NCBI GenBank assembly: GCA_003550325.1
Contig: QKWP01000072.1
Span: 312,205 to 376,204, forward strand
Direction of reading: 5' to 3'
Length of the DNA: 64,000 bases
Source: Gigaspora rosea
Taxonomy: Eukaryota > Glomeromycota > Glomeromycetes > Diversisporales > Gigasporaceae
The stretch's first letter is position 1, and every line of letters starts with the position of its first letter. Below, in pieces: positions 23,865 to 34,320 of the stretch. The position numbers and the translations under genes are program-made. The notes beneath the pieces were generated by a model that saw nothing but the letters and a program-made list of their open reading frames with translations, was not told the origin of the DNA and did not search any database.

Positions 23865-23919
23865 ATTCGGTGTTATCGAATTATTGTAATGCCGCAATCC
23901 AGTTCAGATAACACCGAAT
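23865..23919. repeat. Hairpin with ATTCGGTGTTATC arms
   Basis: ATTCGGTGTTATC (23865-23877) is perfectly mirrored by GATAACACCGAAT (23907-23919). Just downstream, TTTTTACCAG..GTCCCAGAATTTATGA (about 23950-23975) is shared with the elements at 44.8 and 45.2 kb, so this may be a partial copy of that family. Confidence 0.6.
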
Positions 23920-24299
23920 GCAAAAACTTATCGAATTCAGCCGAAATAATTTTTACCAGTTGTCCCAGAATTTATGAGAACAACTGTAAAAAATTTTTTG
24001 TAAACTTACCCGGTTATTGAAATATATAAAAATTTTTTCAAATTTTGACCCGGCCGGGTTACGAGAACCAATTAATTTCCATGGCCTAATATATATTTAA
24101 TTTTATAAATTGTATTTTCAGACGTTGCTTTTTATTTTATGTTTTTATTTTTAGTATTTAATTTCATTGTTGTGCTAATAAAAGCAGGACTTTAACTACT
24201 GTTCTATTATTAATAATATATTTAGAAAAGTTTTATTGAAAATAAGAAACTAAAATTTGCTTGGTTATTAACAATAATAATAAGAAAATTTCTAACTAA

Positions 24300-24527
24300 A
24301 CACTAGTGTATGAAACACGGGAATTGTTTTAATTAATTGATTTACAAATCCATACAACATATGAATTGTAAACCAAAAATTACGATAGGGTAAGGGTTAG
24401 CTTTGAAGTCAGAAAAGACTATAATTTATACTAAAAAATGAAAAGGGATATTTTTTGTTAGAACCCGAAGTAGTTTTAATATCAGGATTTTGAGACATCA
24501 ATATACCCGTGTTTCATACACTAGTGT
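24300..24527. mobile_element. 228-bp MITE with CACTAGTGTATGAAACACGG termini
   Basis: The left terminus ACTAGTGTATGAAACACGGG is matched exactly in reverse complement at the right (CCCGTGTTTCATACACTAGT). CACTAGTG itself is palindromic. The interior holds AGGGTAAGGGTTAG and no ORF. No target duplication was recognised. Confidence 0.7.
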
Positions 24528-25330
24528 ACAAATAGAAATCGTCTAATAATAAATTCTATTTTTAGTTTAAAATTATTAAAACAGACTGGATTCGTTAAAT
24601 AAACAGGCAACAAAGAAATAAGCTAATAAATCATTGCAGACATAATACTTATTAGTTAAGATGAAAATTTTACTTTTTCATATTCAATCTTATTTGAATA
24701 AATCATATCACGAAAATTTGTATAAAATGATTTTTACGCATTATCATCAAAATAAAAGCCATTCTTATCTATATGTTGAACAATTTAAACTAAATTTGTA
24801 CAAAATTTTCAGACCTTTCTTAGTATGAAATATAAATAATGACAAATGTGAATTGAATTTTGGATAGCTTAGTTTTTAATTTCGTCATACATAGCATATT
24901 ACTAATTCAAATCTATAAGGGGCCTAGTCGACCAATCAAATTGTGAAAATTTGATAGCCTACACACATAAAAGGAAACGATAGAATTGTGATAGCAGTAA
25001 ATCATTTCATTTACTGTGCGTACGTATCTACAATGAAAAATTATTTATGAAATTTAGATAAATTTACAACTTTAATAGTTTAGAGTAAAAGTTTTACACT
25101 ATAAAGTTCGAATTAGCTTTATAAATAAAGATAATAAAAACCATTTATTTCATTTCCATATGAAGAAAATCAAAATCTATTTAAAAAAATATTGCAATCT
25201 AAAAAATTTTTCACATTTGCATGAAAGAAGTATCACTCTAATTTTTTGAAACATAATCTTCTTTTGCAGTATATCCTGGATCTTACAATATTTTATTCTA
25301 TTGAATATTTAGGGCTCTATACCTATATAA
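24528..25330. other. Spacer without recognised features
   Basis: AT-rich sequence with short closed frames only. No inverted termini were noticed. Confidence 0.35.
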
Positions 25331-25795
25331 GGCCAGACCAAGTTGATTATGTGTTTTACATTTGGCCGTTTGAGTTGATTCTTTGGTTAACATCACTTTT
25401 CCAGGACTCTCGGGAGGGGGTAAAATGAAACGAACATATGAAACGAACATATAAAAATGAACAAAGACATTGGTTGATATAAACAGGTGACTGGTGAGAG
25501 TCATCCAGCGTTTTGATTGGCTGTTCGTTTTCGGGGGGGAGACTTCAGCTGAGGGGGGCGGGGTGATGCTAACCAAAAAATTAACTTCAAACGGCATTAG
25601 CCTCTTCTCCCCACCAGGGGGGGGTGGTTCACATAGTAAAATTTTAAAAATTTTTTTTCAAAAAAAATTTACCGAATCGTTCCGTGACTGTATAAAAATT
25701 TTCCGAAATATCACGTAGCCCTATGTATTTTTATCAAATTTTTTTTTCTATGGGGGGGGGAGGAGGTAAAACACATAATCAACTTGGTCTGGCCT
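25331..25795. mobile_element. 465-bp PIF/Harbinger-like MITE, TAA target duplication
   Basis: The ends GGCCAGACCAAGTTGATTAT and ATAATCAACTTGGTCTGGCC are exact reverse complements, and pairing continues through GTGTTTTAC. TAA flanks both ends, as expected of PIF/Harbinger insertions (3-bp TAA/TTA), although three AT bases are weak evidence. The interior has unusual G runs (GGGGGGGGAGGAGG near 25751) and stretches GGGGGGG elsewhere. ORFs crossing it are fortuitous. Confidence 0.65.
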
Positions 25796-26380
25796 AAGTT
25801 TCACGAATTATTATTATGACATAACAATAGTATCGATTAACCTAGAAGTATCACATGCCCTGCATAGTGATGCGATCTGCTATTTGTTTTCCTAAAAAAT
25901 TTAATGGAGATCCGGATTATATGTTTTTAATAATGCATAATGCCGTTAATGACAATTTTGAAAAGTTCTGAGGTATTGTTCGACTCATCTTCCTCAAAGA
26001 ATTTTTATTATTATTGTTTAATATCTTTCTTTTGTTAATACAGTAATTCTATTCTTTGTTAGTGTATTTACGTAAGTACGCATGCAAAACGTACTAACGT
26101 ACTTGAATTAACCTAAAAATGGACAGAAAGGAATCGTTTACTGTATCTTGTAAATCAATGGATATCTTGAACATAGAGAATTAGTTAAATCTAAAGCGAA
26201 CTTATTAAATAAATTTATTGAATTTATTCATGTTGTACATACCAATATTTCTTGTTCCTATGACTTTCATAATTATTCTGAACTGATCATTGTAAAGAGT
26301 AAAGAAATTGTAAGGTCTAAGCCTTTATACGTTCTGCTTTTGAAATGTGCAGGGTTCCAATCCGATTAGCGTTTATCCGA
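25796..26380. other. Spacer without recognised features
   Basis: No open frame of note. A short run of ACGT-rich words (GTACGCATGC, ACGTACTAACGTACT) lies near 26075-26105. Confidence 0.35.
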
Positions 26381-26830
26381 ATAATTATCAGATATCTGCT
26401 ATCCGTTATGTATACAATATTTGGCAGATGATGAAAAAATAACAAGAAATTATTTTCATCAGAGTTATTGTCACCTCATGTGCTGCTACGCAGCACATGA
26501 GTGACATTAACTCCGATGAAAAAAAATTCCTGTTATTTGCCGTATGCCCAATATTGATGTTATCGGCAGATATATATGACCATGTGATGTTTTTTCCTGT
26601 GATGTTTTTGCATATACTTTTATGTAACCTCAAGCAAAAAATATCATGGCAAAAAAAATCACATGATCATATAAGTGCCGGATAAACTGAGTATTATTGA
26701 TCCGGATATCCGTTTATTATTGATATCTGAATAATTATCCCGAATAATAGTCGGATTATCCAGATATCTGGCCGATCTGAATTATCGATAATTTAGGTAC
26801 GGATAAACTGATGACGGATTTATCCAATGG
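26380..26830. mobile_element. Foldback element centred on CATGTGCTGC..GCAGCACATG
   Basis: The centre CTCATGTGCTGCTACGCAGC then ACATGAG (26474-26500) is a perfect palindrome with a 3-base loop. The arms extend outward: GAGTTATTGTCAC against GTGACATTAACTC, ATTTTCATC against GATGAAAAA, and AATAACAAGAA against TTCCTGTTATT (about 26428-26545). More distant ATCCGAATAATTATCAGATA and GATATCTGAATAATTATCCC words suggest outer inverted arms to about 26750. The small ORFs in both strands mirror each other because of the fold. Confidence 0.6.
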
Positions 26831-27202
26831 TCGAGTGTAACTAAGATTATTGGAAATTAGACGAGCATTGTGAAGATATACAATATTACGTGTGTTCGGC
26901 CTGTTTTATTATTGGCTGGCCAACTTAAGTTGTACAAATTATGTGCAACTATTACAATACTAAATTATTTTTTTCTCTATTTAGTCATTTTATGAGCAAA
27001 ATATCAGTATAGACATATAAGAAAAACGTATGATAGGTAATAAGAGCAAACTATTTTAAAGGGGAAGGCGAGATTTTGTCTATCTTTGCAATTTTCGTCC
27101 ACTTCCCAATGTCTTTCGTTACTCGACCATTGGTCGAAATGAACTTCGCATGCTCTGGTAGACAATATCACGTGTAGTGATGTGCCATTTATATGATACC
27201 TG

Positions 27203-27302
27203 AAAAATTTTGCGTACAGTACGTACTGTACGTATAGTTCTTTTTTGGCATCTGATTGGCTGGAACAAGTGATCGGCAAAAATTTTAGCGTACAGTACGT
27301 AC
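27203..27302. repeat. Direct repeat with GTACAGTACGTACTGTAC palindrome
   Basis: AAAAATTTTGCGTACAGTAC and AAAAATTTTAGCGTACAGTA occur about 76 bases apart. The first runs into a perfect palindrome CGTACAGTACGTACTGTACG. Very similar ACGTACTGTACGTA words occur at 37.0 kb. Confidence 0.65.
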
Positions 27303-27855
27303 ACGTGTGATTTGTGGATTATGAAGCCTGCTTTTTGGGAGAGTATGAGGTAGGTATTCCAACCATTTATCTTTAGTGCATATTTTTTGTCTCTTATCAA
27401 CATCCTCATTAACCGGGTCTTTGATTGACTAAGTCTGGTAGTCTTGGACTTTTCGGATTCTAGCACTATCAGCATCTGAATTACTTTATTTGTGTGTTTT
27501 ATAGACTCTTTCTTTGTCTTGGCACAAGTTAATAGGTCGTCTAGATAAGCAATCAGTATTACTCCTCTCGCTCTAAAGTATGCAACCACGCGTGTTTGTG
27601 TATTACAGACAAATCCTGGGGCTGTTAGTCAATCCAAAAGGTAAGCAGATGTACTGGTATCTATGATTCATAAATTGAAGATAAAAAATTCACATGCATG
27701 CTGTGATAATAGTATATGTAAAGAGGCGTCTGTGATGCCGATAGTAGTAAAGAAATCAGCCTATTTATTATTGCCTTGACGTGTTCCATTATCCCCATTT
27801 TGAAGTGAATACACCATACATACTTGTTGAGATATATCAGATCTATTACAACCTA
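27290..27855 (-). pseudogene. Reverse transcriptase remnant, DIRS-like
   Basis: On the minus strand, in order and across frames, are VIDLIYLNKYV (RT motif 1 region), HFKMG and DFFTTIGITDA (motif A, normally with a catalytic Asp). Then come YQYICLPFGLTNSPRIC (motif B), then VVAYFRARGVILIAYLDDLL, which has the YxDD catalytic pair, then a Lys/Ser-rich thumb-like segment. The phrase VAYFRARG just before the YLDD box and LPFGLTNSPR are typical of DIRS/Ngaro RTs as opposed to Ty3/gypsy. Frame changes and a stop between motifs A and B make it non-functional. The ORF continuing to 27119 runs into repeat sequence. Confidence 0.75.
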
Positions 27856-28139
27856 ATGTTTTCTAATTGCTTTGGAATTGAGAAAATTTGTACAGTAATA
27901 CAAAACATAGGGTACCTTTCGTTACACTTACTATAACCCTTTTTATGATAGAGAATCGAGAAACAAAGCTCTGGTGTTTTTAAGTGATCTTTAATAAGCA
28001 ACCATGCTTGGAATACATCCTGAACTGACAGTGGTAATTTAGAGGCATAAACTGCCTTTGAGCACATTATCAAAAAGTCGTAAGGCTGCTGAAGTTCTAT
28101 AGGTGACCTTGGCGAGAGAATTATCCATCTCTTTAGCAT
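27846..28139 (-). CDS. Small ORF upstream of the RT remnant, unknown
   Basis: A 97-codon frame immediately precedes the RT remnant on the same strand and overlaps its start by a few bases. It is rich in Leu/Pro/Tyr with no recognised motif. It might be residual coding sequence of the same element, or chance. It has an ATG start but no other support. Confidence 0.2.
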   Translation of the reverse strand: MLKRWIILSPRSPIELQQPYDFLIMCSKAVYASKLPLSVQDVFQAWLLIKDHLKTPELCFSILYHKKGYSKCNERYPMFCITVQIFSIPKQLENIRL

Positions 28140-28640
28140 TGCTAGGTATTAATTTCATAAACGTTTGTCCATCGTTGGAGGGTTACTTAAGTTAGCATTC
28201 TTGAGCTCATTTTTGAATGCTAGAACGCTGTGATTGGGTAAGTAAATTTTCTTTGTGAATTTGCATCTGAAGGTGCATCATTTGCCAGATGGGAGCCAAA
28301 GGGAATACGAGTCAGATTCATCATGACCGGACTCATAATCTTGTATGCTGGATTTTAAGCTTTCAAAAACAACGTGCATTTGATGTAACCTTTATCGAGA
28401 GTGAGATGGTTTCAAATAAAAGCATTTTATTTGTTATTAATTTAAGTTTGAGTATCGTTCATAATGAGGACGTTAATTAAAGGCGAATGTCAGCCAAAAT
28501 AAAATGGTCTAAGTAGAGATATACTACATAGTTATATATATACAAAAAAAAAGGTAGTATGCTTATAATAGATCTTGCACGTGATTTATATTACTTAGGT
28601 CGGCCAGCCAATAATAAAACAGGCCGAACACACGTGATAA

Positions 28641-29032
28641 CTATTAAGGTAGTGATTGCATTCGTCATCATTTTTTATAAATCCAAATATCCGGATTTTT
28701 TTTTTAATGCCGTATCCGGGTGGTATCCGGATGGTATCCGGATAGTATCCGTATACTATATAGATAGAACTTTAATATAGAATTTTTGCGATTTTTACAG
28801 GGCTATCCCAAAATTTCCGGGTCGGATGCATCGGATCTAGGTCGACGTTTAGCTCTAGTTGTTAGCAGGTTCAATAGCAAAGTTATCATCTGAGAATTTT
28901 TTACTTAATGAATGGATATGATTTATTAGTAAAATTTTTTACGATCTTGGGGCAAAATTGATCAATTCCTATCCAGCCGATCATGATTCCGATGCACACC
29001 GACGTATCCCGACCCGGAATTTTAGATCATAT
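28641..29032. repeat. ATCCGGAT-rich stretch
   Basis: GTATCCGG is repeated four times at about 28710-28752 (GTATCCGGGTG, GTATCCGGATG, GTATCCGGATAG, GTATCCGTATA). Related TATCCGGATA words occur at 26.7 kb and 30.9 kb, suggesting fragments of one dispersed family. No gene. Confidence 0.45.
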
Positions 29033-29040
29033 TTAATTTT

Positions 29041-30644
29041 ACGACAGGGTGAAACCTGAGTCACCAGCTAGTAAAACCTGAGTTTATTAGTAAAATCCGA
29101 GTTTTTAAAAAAAAAATAAGTAAAATCTGAGTTTATTAGTAAAACCCGAGTTTATTAGTAAAATCCGAGTTTTTAAAATCTGAGTTTATTAGTAAAACCT
29201 GAGTTTATTAGTAAAATCTCAGTTTATTAAAAAAAATAAGTAAAATCTGATATAGATAGGGTAAAATCCACTATTAAACAAAAACTGTTCTAAAACTTTG
29301 AGCGAAGATATCTTGACAACCACCTGATCAAATTCGATGAAAATTTTTTTATTTGAATTCTATGAAACCATAAAATTTAAATAAAAAAAGTTTCATCAAA
29401 TTTGATCAAGTAGTTGCTAAGATATACTTGATCAAAGTTTTGTCAAAAATTTAAAACTTAACTGTCATATGATACGCGTTTTGAAATTCTCTAAAACTTT
29501 GATCAAAGATATCTCTGCAACCACCTGATCAAATTCGATGAAAATTTTTTTATTTGAATTATATGGATCCATATAATTCAAATAAAAAAATTTTCATCGA
29601 ATTCGATCAGGTGGTTGCAGAAATATCTTTGATCAAAGTTTTGTCAAAAATTTAAAACGTATCTGTCATGTGATACGCGTTTTGAAATTCTTTAAAACTT
29701 TGATCAAAGATATCTCTGCAACCACCTGATCAAATTCGATGAAATTTTTTATTTAAATTATATGGATCCATATAATTCAAATAAACAACTTTTCATCGAA
29801 TTTGATCAGGTGGTTGCAGAGATATCCTTGATCAAAGTTTTGTCAAAAATTTAAAACTTATCTGTCATATGACAGATACGTTTTAAATTTTTGACAAAAC
29901 TTTGATCAAAGATATCTCTGCAACCACCTGATCAAATTCGATGAAAATTTTTTTATTTGAATTATATGGATTCATATAATTCAAATAAAAAAATTTTCAT
30001 CGAATTTGATCAGGTGGTTGCAGAGATATCTTTGATCAAAGTTTTGTCAAAAATTTAAAACGTATCTGTCATATGATAGATACGTTTTAAATTTTTGACA
30101 AAACTTTGATCAAAGATATCTCTGCAACCACCTAATCAAATTCGATGAAAATTTTTTTATTTGAATTATATGGATTCATATAATTCAAATAAAAAAATTT
30201 TCATCGAATTTGATTAGGTGGTTGCAGAGATATCTTTGCTCAAAGTTTTAGAAAAAAAATTGGCGTAGCTTCTATTTTGATAGACGGTTTGATTTTTTTT
30301 TATAACCTTGAGCAAAGATATCTTGATAATCACCTGACCAAATTCGATGAAATTTTTTTTGAAATCTATGGGTTTATAGAATTCAAATAAAAAAATTTTC
30401 ATCGAATTTGATCAGGTGGTTGTCAAGATATCTTCGCTCAAAGTTTAGAACAGTTTTTGTTTAATAGCGGATTTCACCCTATCTATATCAGATTTTACTT
30501 ATTTTTTTTAATAAACTCAGATTTTACTAATAAACTCAGGTTTTACTAATAAACTCAGATTTTACTTATTTTTTTTAAAAAAACTCAGATTTTACTAATA
30601 AACTCAGGTTTTACTAGCTGGTGACTCAGGTTTCACCCTATCGT
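29041..30644. mobile_element. 1.6-kb palindrome-array element with inverted termini and 8-bp target duplication
   Basis: TTAATTTT flanks both ends (29033-29040, 30645-30652). The termini are ACGACAGGGTGAAACCTGAG at the left and the inverted CTCAGGTTTCACCCTATCGT at the right, followed inward by repeats of AGTAAAAYCTGAGTTTATT and their complements. The interior consists of six consecutive foldbacks, each about 150 bases with ~200-base spacing (about 29292-29437, 29491-29643, 29695-29847, 29896-30050, 30103-30255, 30303-30452). Each arm contains TTTGATCAAAGATATCTCTG, CAACCACCTGATCAAATTCG and ATGAAAATTTTTTTATTTGA. Several centres read ATATGGATCCATAT. No ORF survives. Confidence 0.85.
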
Positions 30645-30652
30645 TTAATTTT

Positions 30653-31307
30653 TATGTGTAACTTGATTATCGTTGCATTGCAAATTACGCCAAGAAAAAT
30701 TTTAAAATTCATAATTTTTTTTAGATTTAATGTAACCTAATAGTCAAGGAGTACGTACGTACATTAAAATTTAATATTTTTTAAATTATCGATTTTTTAA
30801 TATATAGAGTTATTTGATCCCATTGTTTAGATTTCTTGCGCCATAAATTATTTATGTAAATTCGAACAACGTTAAATAAGTAGTAATACAGTATTTTTAA
30901 TTTAATAAATATCCGGATAATATCCGGATATTATTCGAATATTACTCGGGTCCTATCCGAATATCCATCAACTAAAATTAAGATCCGAGTATTCAGATAG
31001 ATACCTCTACGGATCCAAACACTATTAAGGAAAGGAGAGTGTATACGTTTAGCCTATTTAACTCTAATTTTAATAGTTACTGGAAGATATTTTTGATTTA
31101 CTCGAATAAAGGTCTCTTCAGCACTACACTAGCTTGCTTCCTTTATTTTTCCTTAAATAAAATCGAAGGGAACTTCTCTACATGTCTCTTTATTGAAATC
31201 AAATTCATTCGTTTTTATACATTTGGATTTAATATACGACACGTTAACGTGTTACCTAGCACATTAACGTGTTATCTAATAAGTTACTCTCTATTAACTA
31301 TGATACT
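30653..31307. other. Spacer with TATCCGGATA words and short ORF
   Basis: TATCCGGATAATATCCGGAT and related ATCCGAATATCC words lie at about 30907-30965. A 110-codon plus frame (31039-31371) begins here but runs into the neighbouring hAT-type element and has no recognised motif, so it is not called. Confidence 0.35.
31237..31280. repeat. ACGTTAACGTGTTA palindromic words, repeated either side of the hAT element
   Basis: CACGTTAACGTGTTACCTAG and CACATTAACGTGTTATCTA are adjacent here. AACACGTTGATGTGCTATCT and ACGTTAACGTGTTAACTATC follow the element at 31996-32053. GTTAACGT is palindromic. The element at 31316 evidently landed inside an older repeat. Confidence 0.5.
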
Positions 31308-31315
31308 GCTAAGCC

Positions 31316-31985
31316 CAGGGATGGTAAATGACCCCTGGTCATTTGCCAATTTTTCAAATGACCTTAAATGACCTCAAAATGACCGGTCATTTGAGGTTAT
31401 TCAAATTTTGGGTCATTTGGAAATGACTCGTGACCAAATGACTACGGCCATTTCCAAATGACTGAGGTCATTTAGTCATTAGGTCATTTTACATATAGTT
31501 AATATCCTATCAATCACGTCGATTATTAATTGATATGCCATTTGTAAATTCGAAAATAATTTATATAATTTTGTAATCGGTAACAAACTTTTTTTTTAAA
31601 AAAGTAAATACATTATCTTTTGTCTAGTGTTTTTTTTTCTTAATTACTTTATACCTGATATGATTCAATTGGATTGTCGCTTTACAACAGGTATGGTAAT
31701 TTAGTTATTTAGCTAAAATACAAATGCCATTCATTTATCGATAAAGATTGGTCGTTTGTCGGGTCGTCAGCCGTTTATCACGTATAATAATATTTATTAG
31801 ATAGCATCTAACAACGTTTCGTTTTACAGAAAACAATAATCAATTATGATTGGCTAAAGTCATTAGATAATCAATTAACCCGAGTTAAATGACCTTCTTA
31901 AGTCATTTGAGCTGTAAAATGACCAAATGACTGGTCATTTGTCATTTGAGTCATTTGGGTCATTTAAAGTCATTTACCATCTCTG
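31316..31985. mobile_element. 670-bp hAT-type element with 8-bp target duplication GCTAAGCC
   Basis: GCTAAGCC occurs exactly on both sides (31308-31315 and 31986-31993). The termini are CAGGGATGGTAAATGAC and, inverted, CAGAGATGGTAAATGAC, the CAGRG-type start typical of hAT elements. Subterminal regions hold many copies of AAATGAC/GTCATTT in both orientations, possible transposase-binding motifs. The centre is AT-rich and lacks a transposase ORF. Confidence 0.85.
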
Positions 31986-31993
31986 GCTAAGCC

Positions 31994-32840
31994 TAACACG
32001 TTGATGTGCTATCTAGAATTTTCATAATTTTTACGTTAACGTGTTAACTATCATATCAGATATGTTAATCAAGTGTTTGACTAACATTTAATGAATTATA
32101 CAAAAATGGAAATGAAAGTTATCTATACTAAACTAGCCAGTAGCTTCTATTTTCTTGTACCCACGAATCTTATAGAAACCGTAAAATAATAAAAGTATAT
32201 TCTAAAAAATATAAATTAAACAAATGTTTGATGCGGTCTGTGAATTAGTCATCATGATGAAGATTTATAATAAGACAAAAAAACTATTCTTAGGTTTAAT
32301 AAGTTTAAATTATAGTAGCTTCACTTATACTGCAGTATTAATCACTTACGAGAGTTAACAAAGGTAGTACCTCGATCCTAGTCTTTAATTAAAGGCCATT
32401 CAAATCGAATCTGAATACTACTTTGTATATAACTTGAATCGGGATGAATCTGGATTCAATTATTCCATCCGTATTCTATATGAATCGGTTGGCAAAGCCA
32501 ATTGGCTAATATTTAAATTTCGGTCAAAAATTTCTAACTTAAACAATTTTAAAAAAGACTATACTGTATCAGAAAGTTGTTACGGTTTTATTGTAAGGTA
32601 TTAAAATAAATTATAAGGTATTAATAAATAAGAAAAAAAATTTTAATCATTATTTTTTTAAACAAATAACCAGATTTTAGTTCATTGCAATATCGATTTC
32701 TATATTTAATATTTTACCGATTTATTAGAGTTTTTATCGATCAACAGTAATCTTTACATACATACGCATACGTGCTGATATTATCTTGTAGCGGAATTTA
32801 TCTTAAGATATATTGATAGAAGTTATTTGAAACTAATTTT
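31994..32840. other. Spacer, no supported gene
   Basis: AT-rich sequence. A patch near 32395-32490 repeats GAATCGGGATGAATCTGGAT-like GATTCA words. Nothing coding was recognised. Confidence 0.35.
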
Positions 32841-32842
32841 TT

Positions 32843-33302
32843 TTCAAAAAAGAATTTGTATGCTTGTTATATTAATAATATTTTTTTTTCAAAAAAGAAT
32901 TTGTATGCTTGTTATATTAATAATATTAGAGTACATAGTATTTGTCATAAGCTCATGCTAAGAAAAAAAAACAAGTAATTTGTAACGATCAGGTATTATT
33001 TCCAAAAAAGATAATATTTTAATAATACTTTTACCATTTTTACACGGATTTCTATATTTATTATTTACCGATTTAAAAAAATTTATTATATTTGGATCNC
33101 TATTCACAATATGTGGTTAGGGTTGAGTTAGTTCGCGTTGGAATTATTGTAGTTTCTATCATGAGTTAATGTTACAAACTGGCGATACACAGTATTTATT
33201 TCCAAAAAAGATAATATTTTAATAATACTTTTACCATTTTTATACGGATTTCTATATTTATTATTTACCGATTTAAAAAAATTTATTATATTTGGATCGA
33301 CA
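32843..33302. repeat. Local duplications (~48 bp and ~100 bp)
   Basis: TTTTTTTTCAAAAAAGAATT, TGTATGCTTGTTATATTAAT is present twice in tandem (about 32841-32932). TTTCCAAAAAAGATAATATT, TTAATAATACTTTTACCATT and ATTTATTATATTTGGATC occur at about 32999-33098 and again at about 33199-33298. One ambiguous base (N) lies at 33099. Confidence 0.8.
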
Positions 33303-33344
33303 GTAATTACATCGCACATACTGATTTGAATAGTAGAGTAATAG

Positions 33345-34320
33345 AGTATATAAAAACACCATGAATTTTTTTCCTAATTAGTAATGGTAGATTTTACAAA
33401 AAAGAGGATTCATGGTAAACGATTATCGATCATGAATTTAACGGGAATATTCTAATAAAAAAACCCCCAAATTTGTATTATTTATGTTACTGTTATATGA
33501 GAACATTGCATATTTTTTTTCGAATCTAGTAAAACATTCAGTTTGTTCTGTACCCATACGTTAAAAATTTATTATATTTGGTTCTACAGCGATCTTTATG
33601 TACATCGTACATACTGATTGCAACGGGCATATATGCTAAGACACAGTGGCGTAGCTATCCGAAAATATTTTGCATCAGTATATATGTTACGTCAAATAGC
33701 ATTTATTCTAAGCCATCTTATTAGTTAGCGATGATTATGTAAAAATAAAAAAATTTTTTTTTATTTATCATCAAAAAAAGAAAAAAAAAGCATACACGTT
33801 ATTACCGACACGTATTGGAGTTACATTTGCCTAAGCCATTATAGTACCTTAAAATACCTTTTTTTTTAAAAAAAAGGGGGGAAATATATACAATATTAGC
33901 GGGATTTACCTAACCATAATAGTGCGGTTATTCGAAAATATTATTTTTTTTTAATTTAATTAAAAAAAAAAATATAGTATAAGCCAAAATAATGTGGCTT
34001 TTACCGAAAAAAAATAGCCAAAATAATGTGGCTGCTGATCCGAAAAGAAAAACTATATATTTAACTCAAATTAGAGTATATAAAAACACCACGAATTTTT
34101 TCCTAATTCGTAATGGTAGAGCTTACCAAAAAAGAGTATTCATGGCAAATGTTTTGTCGATTATGGATCATGAACCTAACAGGGAATATTCTAATAGAAA
34201 TATAAATAAAAAAATCTTACCAAATTTGTATTATTTATATTATTGGGTTATATGAGAACACCGCATATTTCAAATATAGTAAAACATTCGGTTTGTTCTG
34301 TACTATACGTTAAACGTTAA
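33345..34320 (+). repeat. ~240-bp segmental duplication, ~735 bp apart
   Basis: The copies begin GAGTATATAAAAACACCA near 33347 and 34075. They share CGTAATGGTAGA-type words, GATTCATGG, AACGGGAATATTCTAATA, CCAAATTTGTATTATTTAT, TATATGAGAACA and AAAACATTCGGTTTGTTCTG. The 87-codon ORF at 33992-34255 spans the second copy; the first copy breaks the frame, so coding is unlikely. TATATAAA at the start of each copy may be a TATA box. Confidence 0.7.

Larger units (their letters stand above)
26884..28640 (-). mobile_element. Decayed DIRS-type retrotransposon between inverted termini
   Basis: ACGTGTGTTCGGCCTGTTTT and ATTATTGGCTGGCC (26889-26922) recur in exact inverted orientation at about 28601-28634, with weaker pairing inward to AACTTAAGT/ACTTAGGT. 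Between them a reverse transcriptase remnant lies on the minus strand. DIRS elements characteristically have inverted rather than direct terminal repeats, so the arrangement fits. No tyrosine recombinase was recognised in the 1.76 kb, so the element is internally deleted or the inverted ends are two independent insertions. Confidence 0.45.

Noticed and set aside
25298-25718. Overlapping Pro- and Gly-rich ORFs
   Set aside because: They cross the poly-G tracts and ends of the Harbinger-like MITE and mirror each other on both strands.
26300-26400. Possible tRNA B box (GGTTCCAATCC)
   Set aside because: No matching A box or foldable cloverleaf upstream.
21618-33099. Single N bases at 21618 and 33099 as real features
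   Set aside because: They are assembly ambiguities in repeated sequence.
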